A stretch of 64,000 bases of DNA from Strix aluco (lineage: Eukaryota > Chordata > Aves > Strigiformes > Strigidae): the NCBI RefSeq assembly GCF_031877795.1, contig NC_133971.1:12502325-12566324 (forward strand), read 5' to 3'. The position numbers were made by a program, and so were the translations under genes. The notes under the pieces were generated by a model. That model was not told the origin of the DNA. It did no database searches and was given only the letters and a program-made list of their open reading frames with translations. This document shows positions 1 to 10,484 of the stretch, in pieces (position 1 is the stretch's first letter; each line of letters opens with the position of its first letter).

Positions 1-1979
1 TTCTTAGAAAACAAACAGGCAATGGCAACAATAAACTTCCCCTGTGCTCAGTATCTAGTCCTGAAAGTTCTAGCCAACAGCTTCCATTTCTTCATTCATT
101 TCTCCTAATGCTCCCGCTCTGGCCGTTTTCTAAAATACTTTCCTCCAGCACAGATGATCAAATAATAGATATGCAGGTCTTGGAGATGACCCCAGCTGAT
201 GGGGACAGCCCACTGGGTCAAAGGACCAGGGATTACAGAGCTGGGTTAATGCCTAGGGTAGTCATTAGTGCACTATGGAATATCTGGAGAAAATGTAATT
301 TCTTCTGTTGGAGAAGATGTATTTTGGTAAACAAAGCAACTCTACAGGAGTGAAAGTCAGGTCATCCATTTTCCTAGGCAGCTAAGGATTATTTTTTCCA
401 GCTTCACCAACACCATTGGCAAGGAAAACAACATGTCCCTGCTGTGGCTATTGGAATACATCACCATTGTTAGAAGTGTTCATGGAGCACCTGTGAACTG
501 GATATACTATCCACGTGCCATGGACATGAAAACGGTGTGTGCCACTGTCTATGCACAAATCACTACACTACTGCAGTGTGTTTCAGTGTTCATGTTGTAC
601 TGCATAGAGCCTTCAACAGAGTCTTCCTGCTATACCATCTTTGCCTCAGAACAGCAAGTCAAAAATACTGTATGGTTTCTGGTGTGTCACTTTGGCAGTG
701 ATCCTGGGACTGCTCACCATAGATTCAAGGGGCTATCCCAGTAAAAAGCACTTCATATATATTCTCTCTTGGAATCAACTTCTGTGCCATGCTGTCATGT
801 ATCCCAAAGCCACAGCACAAGCAATATCCATTTACCTTCTTAGTGATCACTTTACCCACTCTTAACCTTGGAGAGGCCAGCTGCCCTGTCCTCATCCTCT
901 GCCAGAAAAACACTTTCTGTTAGACGTTATACTGTTATTTAAACTGTCTGCATCACACTGTTTTTAAAAACTTTTCACATGAATAGGGCTCTAAATAGCA
1001 GGAACTGAATAAACCTATACTCCCTCCCAAGAAAAAACAGACTAAGTAACTCTACTGTGACAAGGCAGCCTGTTAGAATAATAACAGGGTAGCGAAGAGC
1101 AAATATTAGCAAAAAATTCAGATAACTGAGAGCACTGGGAAAAAAAATTGCGGTAGTGTACTTCTGCATCCATGAGAGCCCGTATCTTACGGTGAGTGTT
1201 ACATCGTCCAAGATAAGCTGGCTGATAACAAAACCTTGACTTGACCTACTGGGAATGTACGTTGAAACACAAGAAAAATCACATAAATTAAATAATCGCA
1301 GGAGAAACAGTGAAATGGAGGTTTCAGTGTTTCAAACCACCTCCACAGACCGGAAAATGGGCAGATTCTAATTTTTTTTTTCCTCAGCAATCTTCCAGCC
1401 TCTTACATTCACACTGCTTTAATAACTCTGGTCCCTTCCTGTGTTCGAAGTGGAGCAACTATTATTAGCAGATTGTCAGCTACAAGTCAGAGTATCATCA
1501 AAAAAAGGTCAAAAGACTGCTGAGGTGGAAACACAGCCCATCTAGTTGATCAGCTTTTATTCACTACGGAGGCATAGACGCTCATCAGCAAAGGGCCCCC
1601 AATGCTGCTCTCTGCTGCCCGGAATCTTCAGAGCGTTATGACCGCCTTTTCTCCCATGCAGCCCTGCATGATATGCAACAATTCCCTACAAAGGTTCAAA
1701 AGTTTGGGGTTTTTTTCCCCCCATATTTCATTTAAAGCTTCCTCTTTGCTCATGCTGCCTAATAGAGTACTCAGGGGCTACTGATGACACCCCACCCAGT
1801 ATGGATTGCTTGCCGGCACTTGTCGGTCCCTTTGATGTCCCTGGCCTCACGCTTTGACTGGAAGCTCTCTGGGTCTGGGCTTGTTCCTCGGGCGTGGAGG
1901 AACATGTGGGTTTTATCCCAGTTTTAGTGAAAAGTTTTCATTCAGTTCCCCGTAATTCGCTACCGCACCTCGTCACCCT
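1..1979. other. Upstream flank of RNF180, no gene recognised
   Basis: This is AT-rich sequence 5' of the CpG island. The reading frames here are short (103 codons at most), overlap one another on both strands, and show no domain or splice context, so I treat them as chance. No repeat was recognised. It would serve as the distal 5' flank of RNF180. Confidence 0.6.
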
Positions 1980-2199
1980 GGTCACATCTTCCCGCCGGGG
2001 CCGACCCCACCCCGGCTACATCTCTGTCAGTCAGAAGACGAGAGGCCGTGCCACCCTCAGGCCTAGGCACGGCGCAGGCTGGCGCGGCCGCCGCCCTCTC
2101 CCCCGGCGACAGCAGCGCTGGCCCCGCAGCCGGCGAGGGCCCCGGCCTCCCGCGGGGACGAGAGGCGCAGCAGCCGCCGGAGAGGACTGGCCCGCCCCG

Positions 2200-2386
2200 G
2201 GCTGACTTCCACGGCCGGCCGGGCCGCGCCGGGCAGGCGGCGCGCTAGCGGAGCGCTTTCCGACGCCGTTTGTCTCCCGTCTCTTCCCGTTCGCAGGAGC
2301 AGCTGCTGCTGCGCAACCCCCTCCCCGCCCGCCCGCTCGCCCCAGCGGCGTCGCCTCCTCCTCCCAGCCTCGCGCGGCGCGGCCCG
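2200..2386 (+). other. RNF180: Probable non-coding first exon of RNF180 (5' end approximate)
   Basis: The string CCCG|GTAAGC gives a strong splice donor with GT at 2387-2388, in the middle of the CpG island. The next supported exon begins at 8189 and has its start codon 34 bases in, so this exon would be entirely 5' untranslated. The 5' boundary given is a guess. Another possible donor is CCCG|GTGACT near 2930, which is weaker. Transcript data would decide between them. Confidence 0.5.
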
Positions 2387-2455
2387 GTAAGCTGAGCGGG
2401 GCCGGGGGACGCGGCGGGAGGCGCCGCCGCCGCCCGGTGGGCCGAGCCGGGCCCT

Positions 2456-2478
2456 GGGCTGGGGAGGGGGTGGGGGGG
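2456..2478 (+). promoter_or_regulatory. G-quadruplex-type G-run cluster
   Basis: Four runs of at least three G are separated by one- or two-base loops (GGG-CT-GGGG-A-GGGGG-T-GGGGGGG). It lies about 70 bases downstream of the proposed exon 1 donor, on the coding strand. The motif is directly visible; folding and any regulatory effect are inference. Confidence 0.6.
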
Positions 2479-4619
2479 CCGCGGGGCGTCGGGGGCGCAG
2501 GGTGAGCGCGGAGGTGCGGACACCTGCCTGGAGCTGGGGGGCGGCGGGGCTGCCCGTCCCGGGGCGCGCCCGGCGCCTGCCTGAGGGGGCGTCGGCGCGC
2601 GGCGGCGACAGCCCCGACTTCTCGGAGTTAACTTAGCGCTGCCGCCGCCGCCGGCTGTCAGCGCCCGGAACGCCCCGGGAGCCCACCGTCGGGCGGGGCG
2701 GGCGGGGCACCGTGCTGCCAGCCCAGCCCAGCCCGCCCTGGGGGCGGCTGCCGGGCCCGCCGCGGCCCCCTCCCGCCCAGCCGGAGGCGCGGCCGGGAGG
2801 CGGTCGGTGCCCGGCCGCCGGGCGCACCCGCGGTGGCGCCGCTGCCCTGCGGCGGGGCCCGGGCGGGGCGGGAGGTCTCCAGGCACCGGCGGGGGCGGCC
2901 GGGAGCCGCTGCTGCGGCCCAGCTGCCCGGTGACTTGCGGTCAGCAGCTCGCGGTGCGTTGGGACGCGGGCACAGTATTCCTGCTTGTTCAGTCCTTTAT
3001 TTTGTGGAACAGCTAATGAATGGTACGTGCAAGAGCATGAAACAGGCAGTACTGGTCAGCGGGATCTCGAGCAAGAAAGAGGTTACGCGCTGATCCGAGG
3101 TTTTCCATTGAGCTGTTAGGTCCAAGTGATCTAAACGCCTTACGTTCTCTTGCTATATGTGGTAGACCTGTTGACTTCAGCAGCATGCAGTAGGATTTTT
3201 TAGCAAATTAAGTAATACGTTGCAAGTAACACTCCCGTTTTTATGTTAACTACCTTTTAATTGCATGGGCTACTCTTGCTACATGAGAGAGTATCACACG
3301 CTGGCCACCCTCTCTCATCAACCAGTGGCCCATGACAGAGAAGCTGATCGCACAATAGCTGAGCTGGTAGAACATTTCATAATCAAGCAGGAGCTGGCAC
3401 AGGAGCAGATGGCACAGCCCTTTACTCACCTTGCTGCTTTGCTTCTCTGGCAGCCTGGAGGCAGTTCTTTAAACTTTCTGTTCTGTCTTCCAATCTAAGT
3501 GCTACTTTATTTGAGAAACACTGGTTAAGTATGCTTTTAAAAGGGTCTCTTTAAGCAGAAATACTTTGGAGATCAGAAGGTAGCAGCAAGCTTTTATGTG
3601 TACCTGAATGCCTTCCATGACTGTTTCTCTGTCCAGCAAACTGTCAGTTCCTCCCTTTCTGGGAGCAGGAACTTCTGGCAGGGACACTTGTTGGCCAGGA
3701 CAGCTCATCCAGCTTCTCGCCATCATCATCCTTCAAAGCCGCCACTCATCTAATATTTTTTCAAGACTCCCAGTAACTATTGCTCAAGTTTCTCTGCCCT
3801 AATTTCTTGTTGCAACCTAATTATTATTGTAATCTTTATGACTGCAGTGTTCTGAAGGGATCACAGGTGACTTTTGAACAAAAAGACATTGAGAACCACT
3901 TGTCCTGCTGTACTAATTTTCTTATTTTTATGCATTTGGAGGTGAGGGGCAAGCTAGTTGAAAAAGAAATTTACACCAGGTTTTCAACAGAAATTTAGGT
4001 TTTTGTGTTTAGTTCTTAACTTTGAACATTTGAGAATTTTTTATTGGGGTTTTACATCTTGTTTTCTAGAAATCTTTTTGAAGCAGAGGTGGCCAAAGCT
4101 TAATACATTATACAATTCTGATTGTATAAGAAACTTAGATATACATATCAAAGGGGACTTCCTACTAGTGAGAGGATGCCAGGAGGGAAAGTGTCCCATT
4201 CAAGGAGTGATGAATAAACAGGAAGTTTATCAGCAACTCTGTACCATTTTTCTGGCTGCTATGTCTGCAGCTTGATCCTTCACCTATTTTTTGTTGTTTT
4301 CTTCATGAATAGCTCCACTAGCTTTCTGTGGTGTTGCTCATAGGTTTTCCAGACAGAGTGGGAGGAAGGGAAAAAATACAATTCCTGTTTCCTCTTCCCT
4401 TAACATATTGATGAGCATGTAAGAGCCTGAAAATCTTAAGGATCACTTGTTGAAATTACTTAAAAATTGTTTGCTGCTGGGGAGTTGTTATTTAATCTTC
4501 CAGTGTTTCCTGCCCTTATAAATGTAAGAAACGTTTTCAAATGTATCTAGTGAAGCTTGTATTAGTTTCCACCCTAGTAAGGCATTCTCTATTCTTTTTT
4601 TTTTTTCTCTTGAAAATTT

Positions 4620-5060
4620 ATATAATTTCTCTAGTCTACTCAGTGCTGGTAAAACTTCATTTTGAGTTCTGCATCCAGATTTGAACACTGCTGTGCAAAA
4701 ACAGCTGACCCATTTGAAAGAGTTCACAAAATAGCAGTGGCAGTTGGAGATCAAGAAAGTATGATCTGTGAGGAAAGAGGGGAAGAACTGGATTTATTTA
4801 GCCCAAAGACAAGTTTGAAGGGGAGCTAATATATAATAAGTGTTTAAAGTTGTAAAATGTTCTTGCACAGAAGTTCTCTTATTCACAGCAAATAAGGGAA
4901 ATTGCCAGATAATTCGGGTTAGATGTTAGGGGAAAATTTAAAATAATAGAAGATGAGAAGGTAATTAAATAGTTTGGGAAGGCTGTGGAATCTCCATCAA
5001 AGGTTAGACAAATGGTTTTCAAGAAAGGGAACTGAGACCCTGCCTTGGGAAGGAAGCCTT
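4620..5060 (+). mobile_element. Ancient CR1/L3-like LINE fragment, sense
   Basis: The stretch follows the order of the 3' part of CR1/L3 reverse-transcriptase frames. A 'response in context'-like segment near 4640-4690 is followed by a run corresponding to 'Y/C-E-E-R-x-x-E-L-x-L-F-S-P' near 4765-4805 and then a tail with GTGGAATCTCCATC near 4985-5000. Frameshifts and stops are frequent, so it is much older than the CR1 copies in intron 4. Assignment to CR1 rather than another ancient LINE is uncertain. Confidence 0.6.
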
Positions 5061-7827
5061 AGGACCCTCTGCTCCTGTCTTTTTGAGGCTGAGTCATAGA
5101 AAAACGTTTGAAGGACATAAAACAAGAGTCATAGAGGAGCACAGACTTTTTAACACTCAGAAATGACTACATGCTATTTTAGAGGCAAACATGAGCTCAC
5201 ACAAAGCAACTGATCTGAAAGCAGTACAGCACAACAAACGTGACCCAGTGCCACACTGAAAAGGCCCACTGAGAGTGACACTATATAGTTTCTCAGTGCC
5301 AAATTGGAGTCTTTTATCTTTATGTTGGCATTTTTTTTTCTGAAAGACAAAGCAAGGTGAGAACAAGATGCCTTTTAATAGTTTTAGATGCAAAACAAGT
5401 AAAAACGTATTAAAATATGCTCAGAATGCTATGGTTAAGCTGCATTTAACTATAAAACCACTTCAAAAACCTGTCTTTGTATGCTTTTATTTGAGTTCTA
5501 GTTGAAGTTATGTGCAAATCAAAATAAAAATGGTTCTATCATGACACATGTAGAAACCTCTGCAATGGGTTAATGTGTATTTGTAGCATTTCTTCTGTCC
5601 TGTGTAAGAACTGCAGAAGGCACATACATGCAGATTTTTAACAGACCTACAGAAATTTTCCTTTTTAAATTCTGCTAGGCCAGAAGAACACTTCAGCCTA
5701 CTGTAATATAGTCTTAAAAAGTATTTGCACTTTTGAGATTTTTTTTTCCATGTAGTCCACTATCAGCTTTCTTGGTTACACAAAATACAACCTGTGCTGT
5801 GCCGATTATTACATATTATATATTATACATTCATTTCTCTTATTTTGTGTATTTTTAAATGAGAAGTGTATGCAGAATTAAGAAGAAACTTTTGAAGTGT
5901 ATAAACTAAAAAAAAAAAGACCTTTTATTTTGCAATAAAACAGTGCTTGCTTACTAGATATTGTTCAGGCGAGGGGGATGTTTACATCCCCTCAAATGCC
6001 AGTGATCCTTAGACAGGCTTTGTTTGCATGACTTGAATCTTGTCTTTTAAATACAGCAAGTGCCTTTATCCGTGAGTCCTTTATCTGTTGGTTCAGATGT
6101 CTGTCACCAATTGTTTTATACCCCACTCCAGCATCACCAGCCTCAAATGAAGCAGCTGTTCAACAGTTAGCAAACCAGCTTTTTCAACAACAATTAACAA
6201 AAGGAGAACAGAATGTATACAGAGACATAAATATATACCATTTGAATACTCAGATACAGTTTATAAGGTGTGCAAGATATGTACCACTAGCTGTATTACA
6301 TTTCAAGAATGTATTTTGGTAGATGAGGATATGGCTGTACCTGAAAAACAGGTCTGAGCTAGCCTTATGCAAAAAGTCTTTCAGTCCTTCCTGGTTGGTC
6401 TTAGATTTGCGGTTCTCACTGAGCTGTTGTAAGATTAAATTCATCCTAGAAGTGTGTTACGAAATTGTGAAGAATAAATTAATTAAGATTTAAGGTGTTT
6501 GAGTGATACAAACAAATTCATAACTGGTAATCATTCTTTCAATACCCTGTGAAGTCTGGTGTTGCATTTGTCACAGCAAAGTGATACACACTGGTTGTAA
6601 AAATCCTTCAGAGTCTGAATTTCCTTGTTTTTTTAAAAAAAGGAGAGAGGTCTAGCATTTTTATACATTCCACTTTTGAAATGCATCTGGTACAGAACGT
6701 AGCAGCACTGACATAGCTAGGTTGGTAAATACTTGAGAGAGATTCTGCCTAAGTCAAGGCATTTGAATCATCACATTTTTGTCATGAACAATACAGGTTT
6801 CCAGTGTAAATTCTGCTTTTTCTGTAAGTGTGTCTTCCATGATTTTTTGCTTGGCCATCTTAACTTACATTAAAATATGTTAATGGCATCCCAAGAAAAA
6901 CTCATTTTAATTTATTTTGACATTGCAAGAAAAGATTTAATGTTTGCCTTAATTTCACTTTCTAAGCTTAGCATGGATCTGGTTATTAAAAGCTTCATGT
7001 ACACTTGAGCTAGGAGTCTAATGTATGCACACTTTGTTTCTGTTCCTCCTTGTCAAACTGTTTCAGACTCTTTACATATGTAGAAAAAGAAATCTGCTGA
7101 AAGAAGACCTCAGATATAAATGAAAAATCATTAATAACCTCTGTGTGTGTGTTTCATAGTCTTTGATTAATTCAGAAAACAAGTCAGAAAAGGCAAAGGT
7201 AGAAATAGGGAAAATGCAGAAGTCTGTACGGCTCAATAAGCCAAATTGCTCTTCAGGCAGCCTATACTGAGGACCTCAGAGTTTCTTTAGTTAGTGAAAA
7301 CAACATAAAAATTAAATTATTGGAAGAATTGCAAAATCACGTTTGGAATGTGGGATAACAGAGATTCTTTTAAGTTTTATGCCCCAGCTTCCCTTTCACA
7401 TTAGCACTGTGAGTTAGGCATAACCCTAGCATAGTGCTTGAGTTGAGTGTGTAGATGTAAAAAATTCTCTTATTTTTTTCCTAGAGCTAGCACAAGCAGA
7501 TAAAAACAGAAGCAGGTAGAACAGTTGGAGGACCTTTGGAGAAAGCATGGCAAAAAGGGAAGGCTTTGGAAACAGAGAAGACTAGAGAGACATCAGAACA
7601 CAGCAAGGCACAAAGAAAAACACTTGTCTTGTTCTTGTGCTTGTCTTAATTTAGGTCTCTTTTACAAGGAGGTCGATTCAGGTCTGTGAAAAACTCTGTT
7701 GCACCAGTAGTACTGATCCTCCCGCACAAGATGTAAGGGAGCAAGCTTCCAGGGGCACACTAAGAAAACAGTCTTTGTCATCTGTGGTTTTATGTTGGCA
7801 TTTATTTTTGTTATGTGGCATTACATA

Positions 7828-7842
7828 TGTGTGTGTGTGTGT
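7828..7842 (+). repeat. (TG)n microsatellite
   Basis: About seven and a half uninterrupted TG units in intron 1 of RNF180. It is a simple repeat and is probably length-polymorphic. Confidence 0.9.
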
Positions 7843-8188
7843 ATTTAATATGTAGGATAGCAATGCCTTATTTCTATGGACATATTGTGGGAAAAGTGGA
7901 GTTCTCTTTTGTCTAAACATTGAGGAAGTTGTGGGGTTTTTTTATATTTTGTTTTGTTGTTGTTGTTGTTGCTTTCTAGTCCTGTATGCAACCTGGAAAT
8001 AAAAAAAAACTGTTTCACTTTACTATTTAAAATGTCTAGGTGACATGCTGCACGAGACGAGAGAGTGTTTGTAAATAAAGTATTCATCTCCTCTATAGTG
8101 AAAAGATTACTGATAGACTTCTGTGTTGAAAGAGGAAGGTATGTGTGGTTTCAACAGGTGACTGAATTGTGTTTTGTGGTCTTTACAG

Positions 8189-8324
8189 ATAGACATACAG
8201 AGTTGAAGAATCAGAAGTTGAAATGAGCAGCCAGGAGGCTGATGTTCTACGTTGCTGGAGATGTAGAAAATATATAGCAAATTCTGTTTGCCTTGCAAAA
8301 TGTCATGGAAAAGAACCATCTGAA
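8189..8324 (+). CDS. RNF180: RNF180 exon 2: start codon and N-terminal Cys-rich segment
   Basis: The exon opens after CTTTACAG and ends at GAA|GTAGGT in phase 0. The ATG at 8223-8225 has G at -3. An in-frame TAG at 8190-8192, inside the same exon, rules out an upstream in-frame start. It encodes residues 1-34, beginning MSSQEADVLRCWRCRKYI. The C11-x2-C14 pair plus C23 and C27 match the conserved N-terminal Cys motif of RNF180 and probably bind zinc with later cysteines. As I recall it, the mammalian N-terminus is about 11 residues longer before the same LRCW block. The donor one frame over (G|GTATAG, 8329) would frameshift exon 3 and is rejected. Confidence 0.93.
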
Positions 8325-10388
8325 GTAGGTATAGCATATGGAGGGAGTTTGTAACTTTTTCCAGTGCCATTGGTTTTAAATAAAGGAGAAGTATTAGACT
8401 TGCCCTCCATTACTAATTAATCTCCTGTGGAGATAAGTACTAAAGTAGGGACCATTCCATAGAGAGTAATGTAAGCAGTAATGCTAGTGAAGCCGAGTAT
8501 GCAGCGATCACCTTTGCGTTCTGTGACATGAAGGCTGTTATTCATGATATGTTTGACTACTACCTTGTGTAGAGTATATAGTGTTACCATTCTTCCTATA
8601 AAACTGGTGTCTGTTTTTGACAGTTCTAATGTAGTTACTTTTTGTTTTAATGTCTCTTAACAGAGAACTCTAAGGTGTGTTTTAAATACTGATACTAATT
8701 TCCACTGCAGTAGTTAACTGTGTGCCAAATATTCCTACATCAGAAACTTTTGCTCTTATTTTGAAAAAGTGGGGAATAATCTGTGCACAAAAATAGTTCA
8801 GATTATTAGACTGCCCTGAGCTGGGGGATGCTCTGCCAGGCTAAAATACCATTTAGTAATATACATCATCTTTATTAAAATAAACAGAAAAATAATCATA
8901 CAGAATAAGACAATGACAGAGGCTTTTCTGCTGCTGTATAATGGCAGTTAGTAATCATAAAGAATTAGAGTCTTTCCAAATATGCCAAGAAGACTGCTGA
9001 CATCTTATGATCTTGAATCTAAGTAAAAAAGCAAATAGAATGAAAGGTGTTGATCTTTTTTATTAATGCACTAGAAATGCAACAACATTATTTTTGGCAG
9101 TGGAGAAGGGTATAACCAATAGAGTTAGAAACAAAGTTGTTAATTTTTAAGATCCTGATATAATTAGTATTATTAATAAGCCCCATTTTAATCACTCTGC
9201 TTACAGAACTTGAGATTCTGGAATATTTTTCATGCTTTATACTTGAGGAGTTTTTATTTTGTGCATGGCTTGAAGTGTTTTTTGGGAATGGAGAAGTTTC
9301 AACTCCTTTCATGGAAAAAATATAGTGAAAAGGAGGAGGTATCTGTGTCTGTACCCCATGGTGGAGCTTTTAATGGCTAATGGAGATCCACCATGATTGT
9401 GCACAAGACTGAAGAAGCTCCTTCTCTATTTATGTAGACAGCAGGTAGAAAAACTCAATTTAACGCTACTTCCTAAGACATTGGGAGGCAAAGATTGTAT
9501 TGTGATGAGAGTAATAATGTTTTCAGTATGTCAGTTTTCCCTGATGAATTTTAGACCTTCAGTCAAAGACACAGGTGAAATATGAGTAAAAAAGAAAAAT
9601 CTTAGAACAAATCTTAAAACCAGATGTTGATATTATGAATGCAGTGTGAACAGTTTAAATCAGAATTATACCCAAGTTGAAATACAGGAACTCTCCACAG
9701 ATAGGAGGAAGATGATAGCATAGACATAGCAAATGGATCTATCTTGTCTGCTGTAATTACTTGAAGAATTTCTAAAAGCTTCTGTCTTCTGTGTATAGCC
9801 CCACTTTCAATTTTTAGCGTAATGAAACTTTTATTCCCATGAGTTTCATAACATACGAGTCAGTGATTTTCCATATTCATAAATTTTAACAACTGATTTT
9901 AAGACTTTAACATAAAAATTCAGAAGTTGCTAAGAGTCCGTGATTTCTCTGCTATTCTAAGAAGCATTAGAAAATTAATTTAAAACTATTTGTGGCATAG
10001 TTATGCAGTGCTGACCACAGTCTTCATACAAACTAGAACTTAGATTTTCGTGCCTTTACTAGAAAATTGTGCCAGCTGATAGCGCTTCTGAAATCAATTT
10101 CTGAATATCGTTGGAAGATCAACGATTGCATACTTTCTGTTCTTGTAAACAAAACAAAACACCACCATCTCCACAGTGGAGTCTGTCCAATGTCCTTAGA
10201 TTCAGAAATAGAAGATTATTGACAGCATCTACCTGATTTTTAGCTTAAAGAATGTACCAACATCTTTGAGTTTTATCATTTGTTAATAAAATATTTACTG
10301 AATTTGGGAAGCTGACTTCTGGCTATATTCAAACAAAAAAAGCTTACATGAATGTTGAATATCAATACAATAATTCTTTTTCTAACAG
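8325..10388 (+). other. RNF180: RNF180 intron 2
   Basis: This 2,064-base intron runs from GTAGGT to TTTTCTAACAG. The interior is AT-rich and I see no repeat or gene in it. The open frames inside are short and unsupported. Confidence 0.85.
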
Positions 10389-10484
10389 ACATCACAACTT
10401 TCAGCTGCTGTTCAGGAGTCTTGCAATGTGTGGCATGTGAACTTAGAAGCCATTCCAGAGTGGGTGAAATGTGTCATTGAAAAG
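10389..10484 (+). CDS. RNF180: RNF180 exon 3: conserved N-terminal domain
   Basis: A 96-base phase 0-0 exon, bounded by CTAACAG and AAG|GTAGAT, encodes residues 35-66. The block CNVWHVNLEAIPEWVKC closely follows the mammalian CHVWHMNVEALPEW segment, which is diagnostic for RNF180. C46, H50 and C62 may join the N-terminal metal-binding cluster. It is too short to stand out as an open frame; it was found from the reading phase and the homologous block. Confidence 0.95.

Larger units (their letters stand above)
1980..2990 (+). promoter_or_regulatory. RNF180: CpG-island promoter of RNF180
   Basis: About 1 kb of strongly GC-rich, CpG-dense sequence stands out sharply from AT-rich flanks on both sides. 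It contains several GC-box-like GGGCGG strings (for example around 2693-2708) and no convincing TATA box, which fits a broad housekeeping-type promoter. A consensus splice donor at 2387 lies inside it, so transcription probably starts a few hundred bases upstream of that point. Long open frames on both strands here are a by-product of the lack of AT-rich stop codons. The exact start site cannot be read from the sequence. Confidence 0.85.
2387..8188 (+). other. RNF180: RNF180 intron 1
   Basis: This 5.8 kb intron begins in the CpG island and ends in CTTTACAG at 8181-8188. It holds one ancient CR1/L3-like fragment (about 4620-5060), a (TG)n run at 7828-7842 and a (GTT)n run near 7955-7971. The remainder is AT-rich sequence in which I recognise nothing. 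Confidence 0.7.

Noticed and set aside
1-1979. Search for HTR1A, the usual neighbour upstream of RNF180
   Set aside because: No seven-helix receptor frame is present. In mammals the gene lies far upstream, so its absence is expected.
1894-2248. Overlapping + frames at the edge of the CpG island
   Set aside because: These are GC-driven open frames with no homology, and they precede the likely transcription start or lie in 5' UTR.
2245-2886. 213-codon minus-strand open frame
   Set aside because: It lies in the CpG island, where stop codons are rare. The product is a low-complexity Pro/Ala/Arg/Gly string with no domain.
8325-8330. Alternative exon 2 donor G|GTATAG at 8329
   Set aside because: It would join exon 3 in the wrong frame, losing the conserved CNVWHVNLEAIPEW block; the donor at 8325 keeps phase 0.
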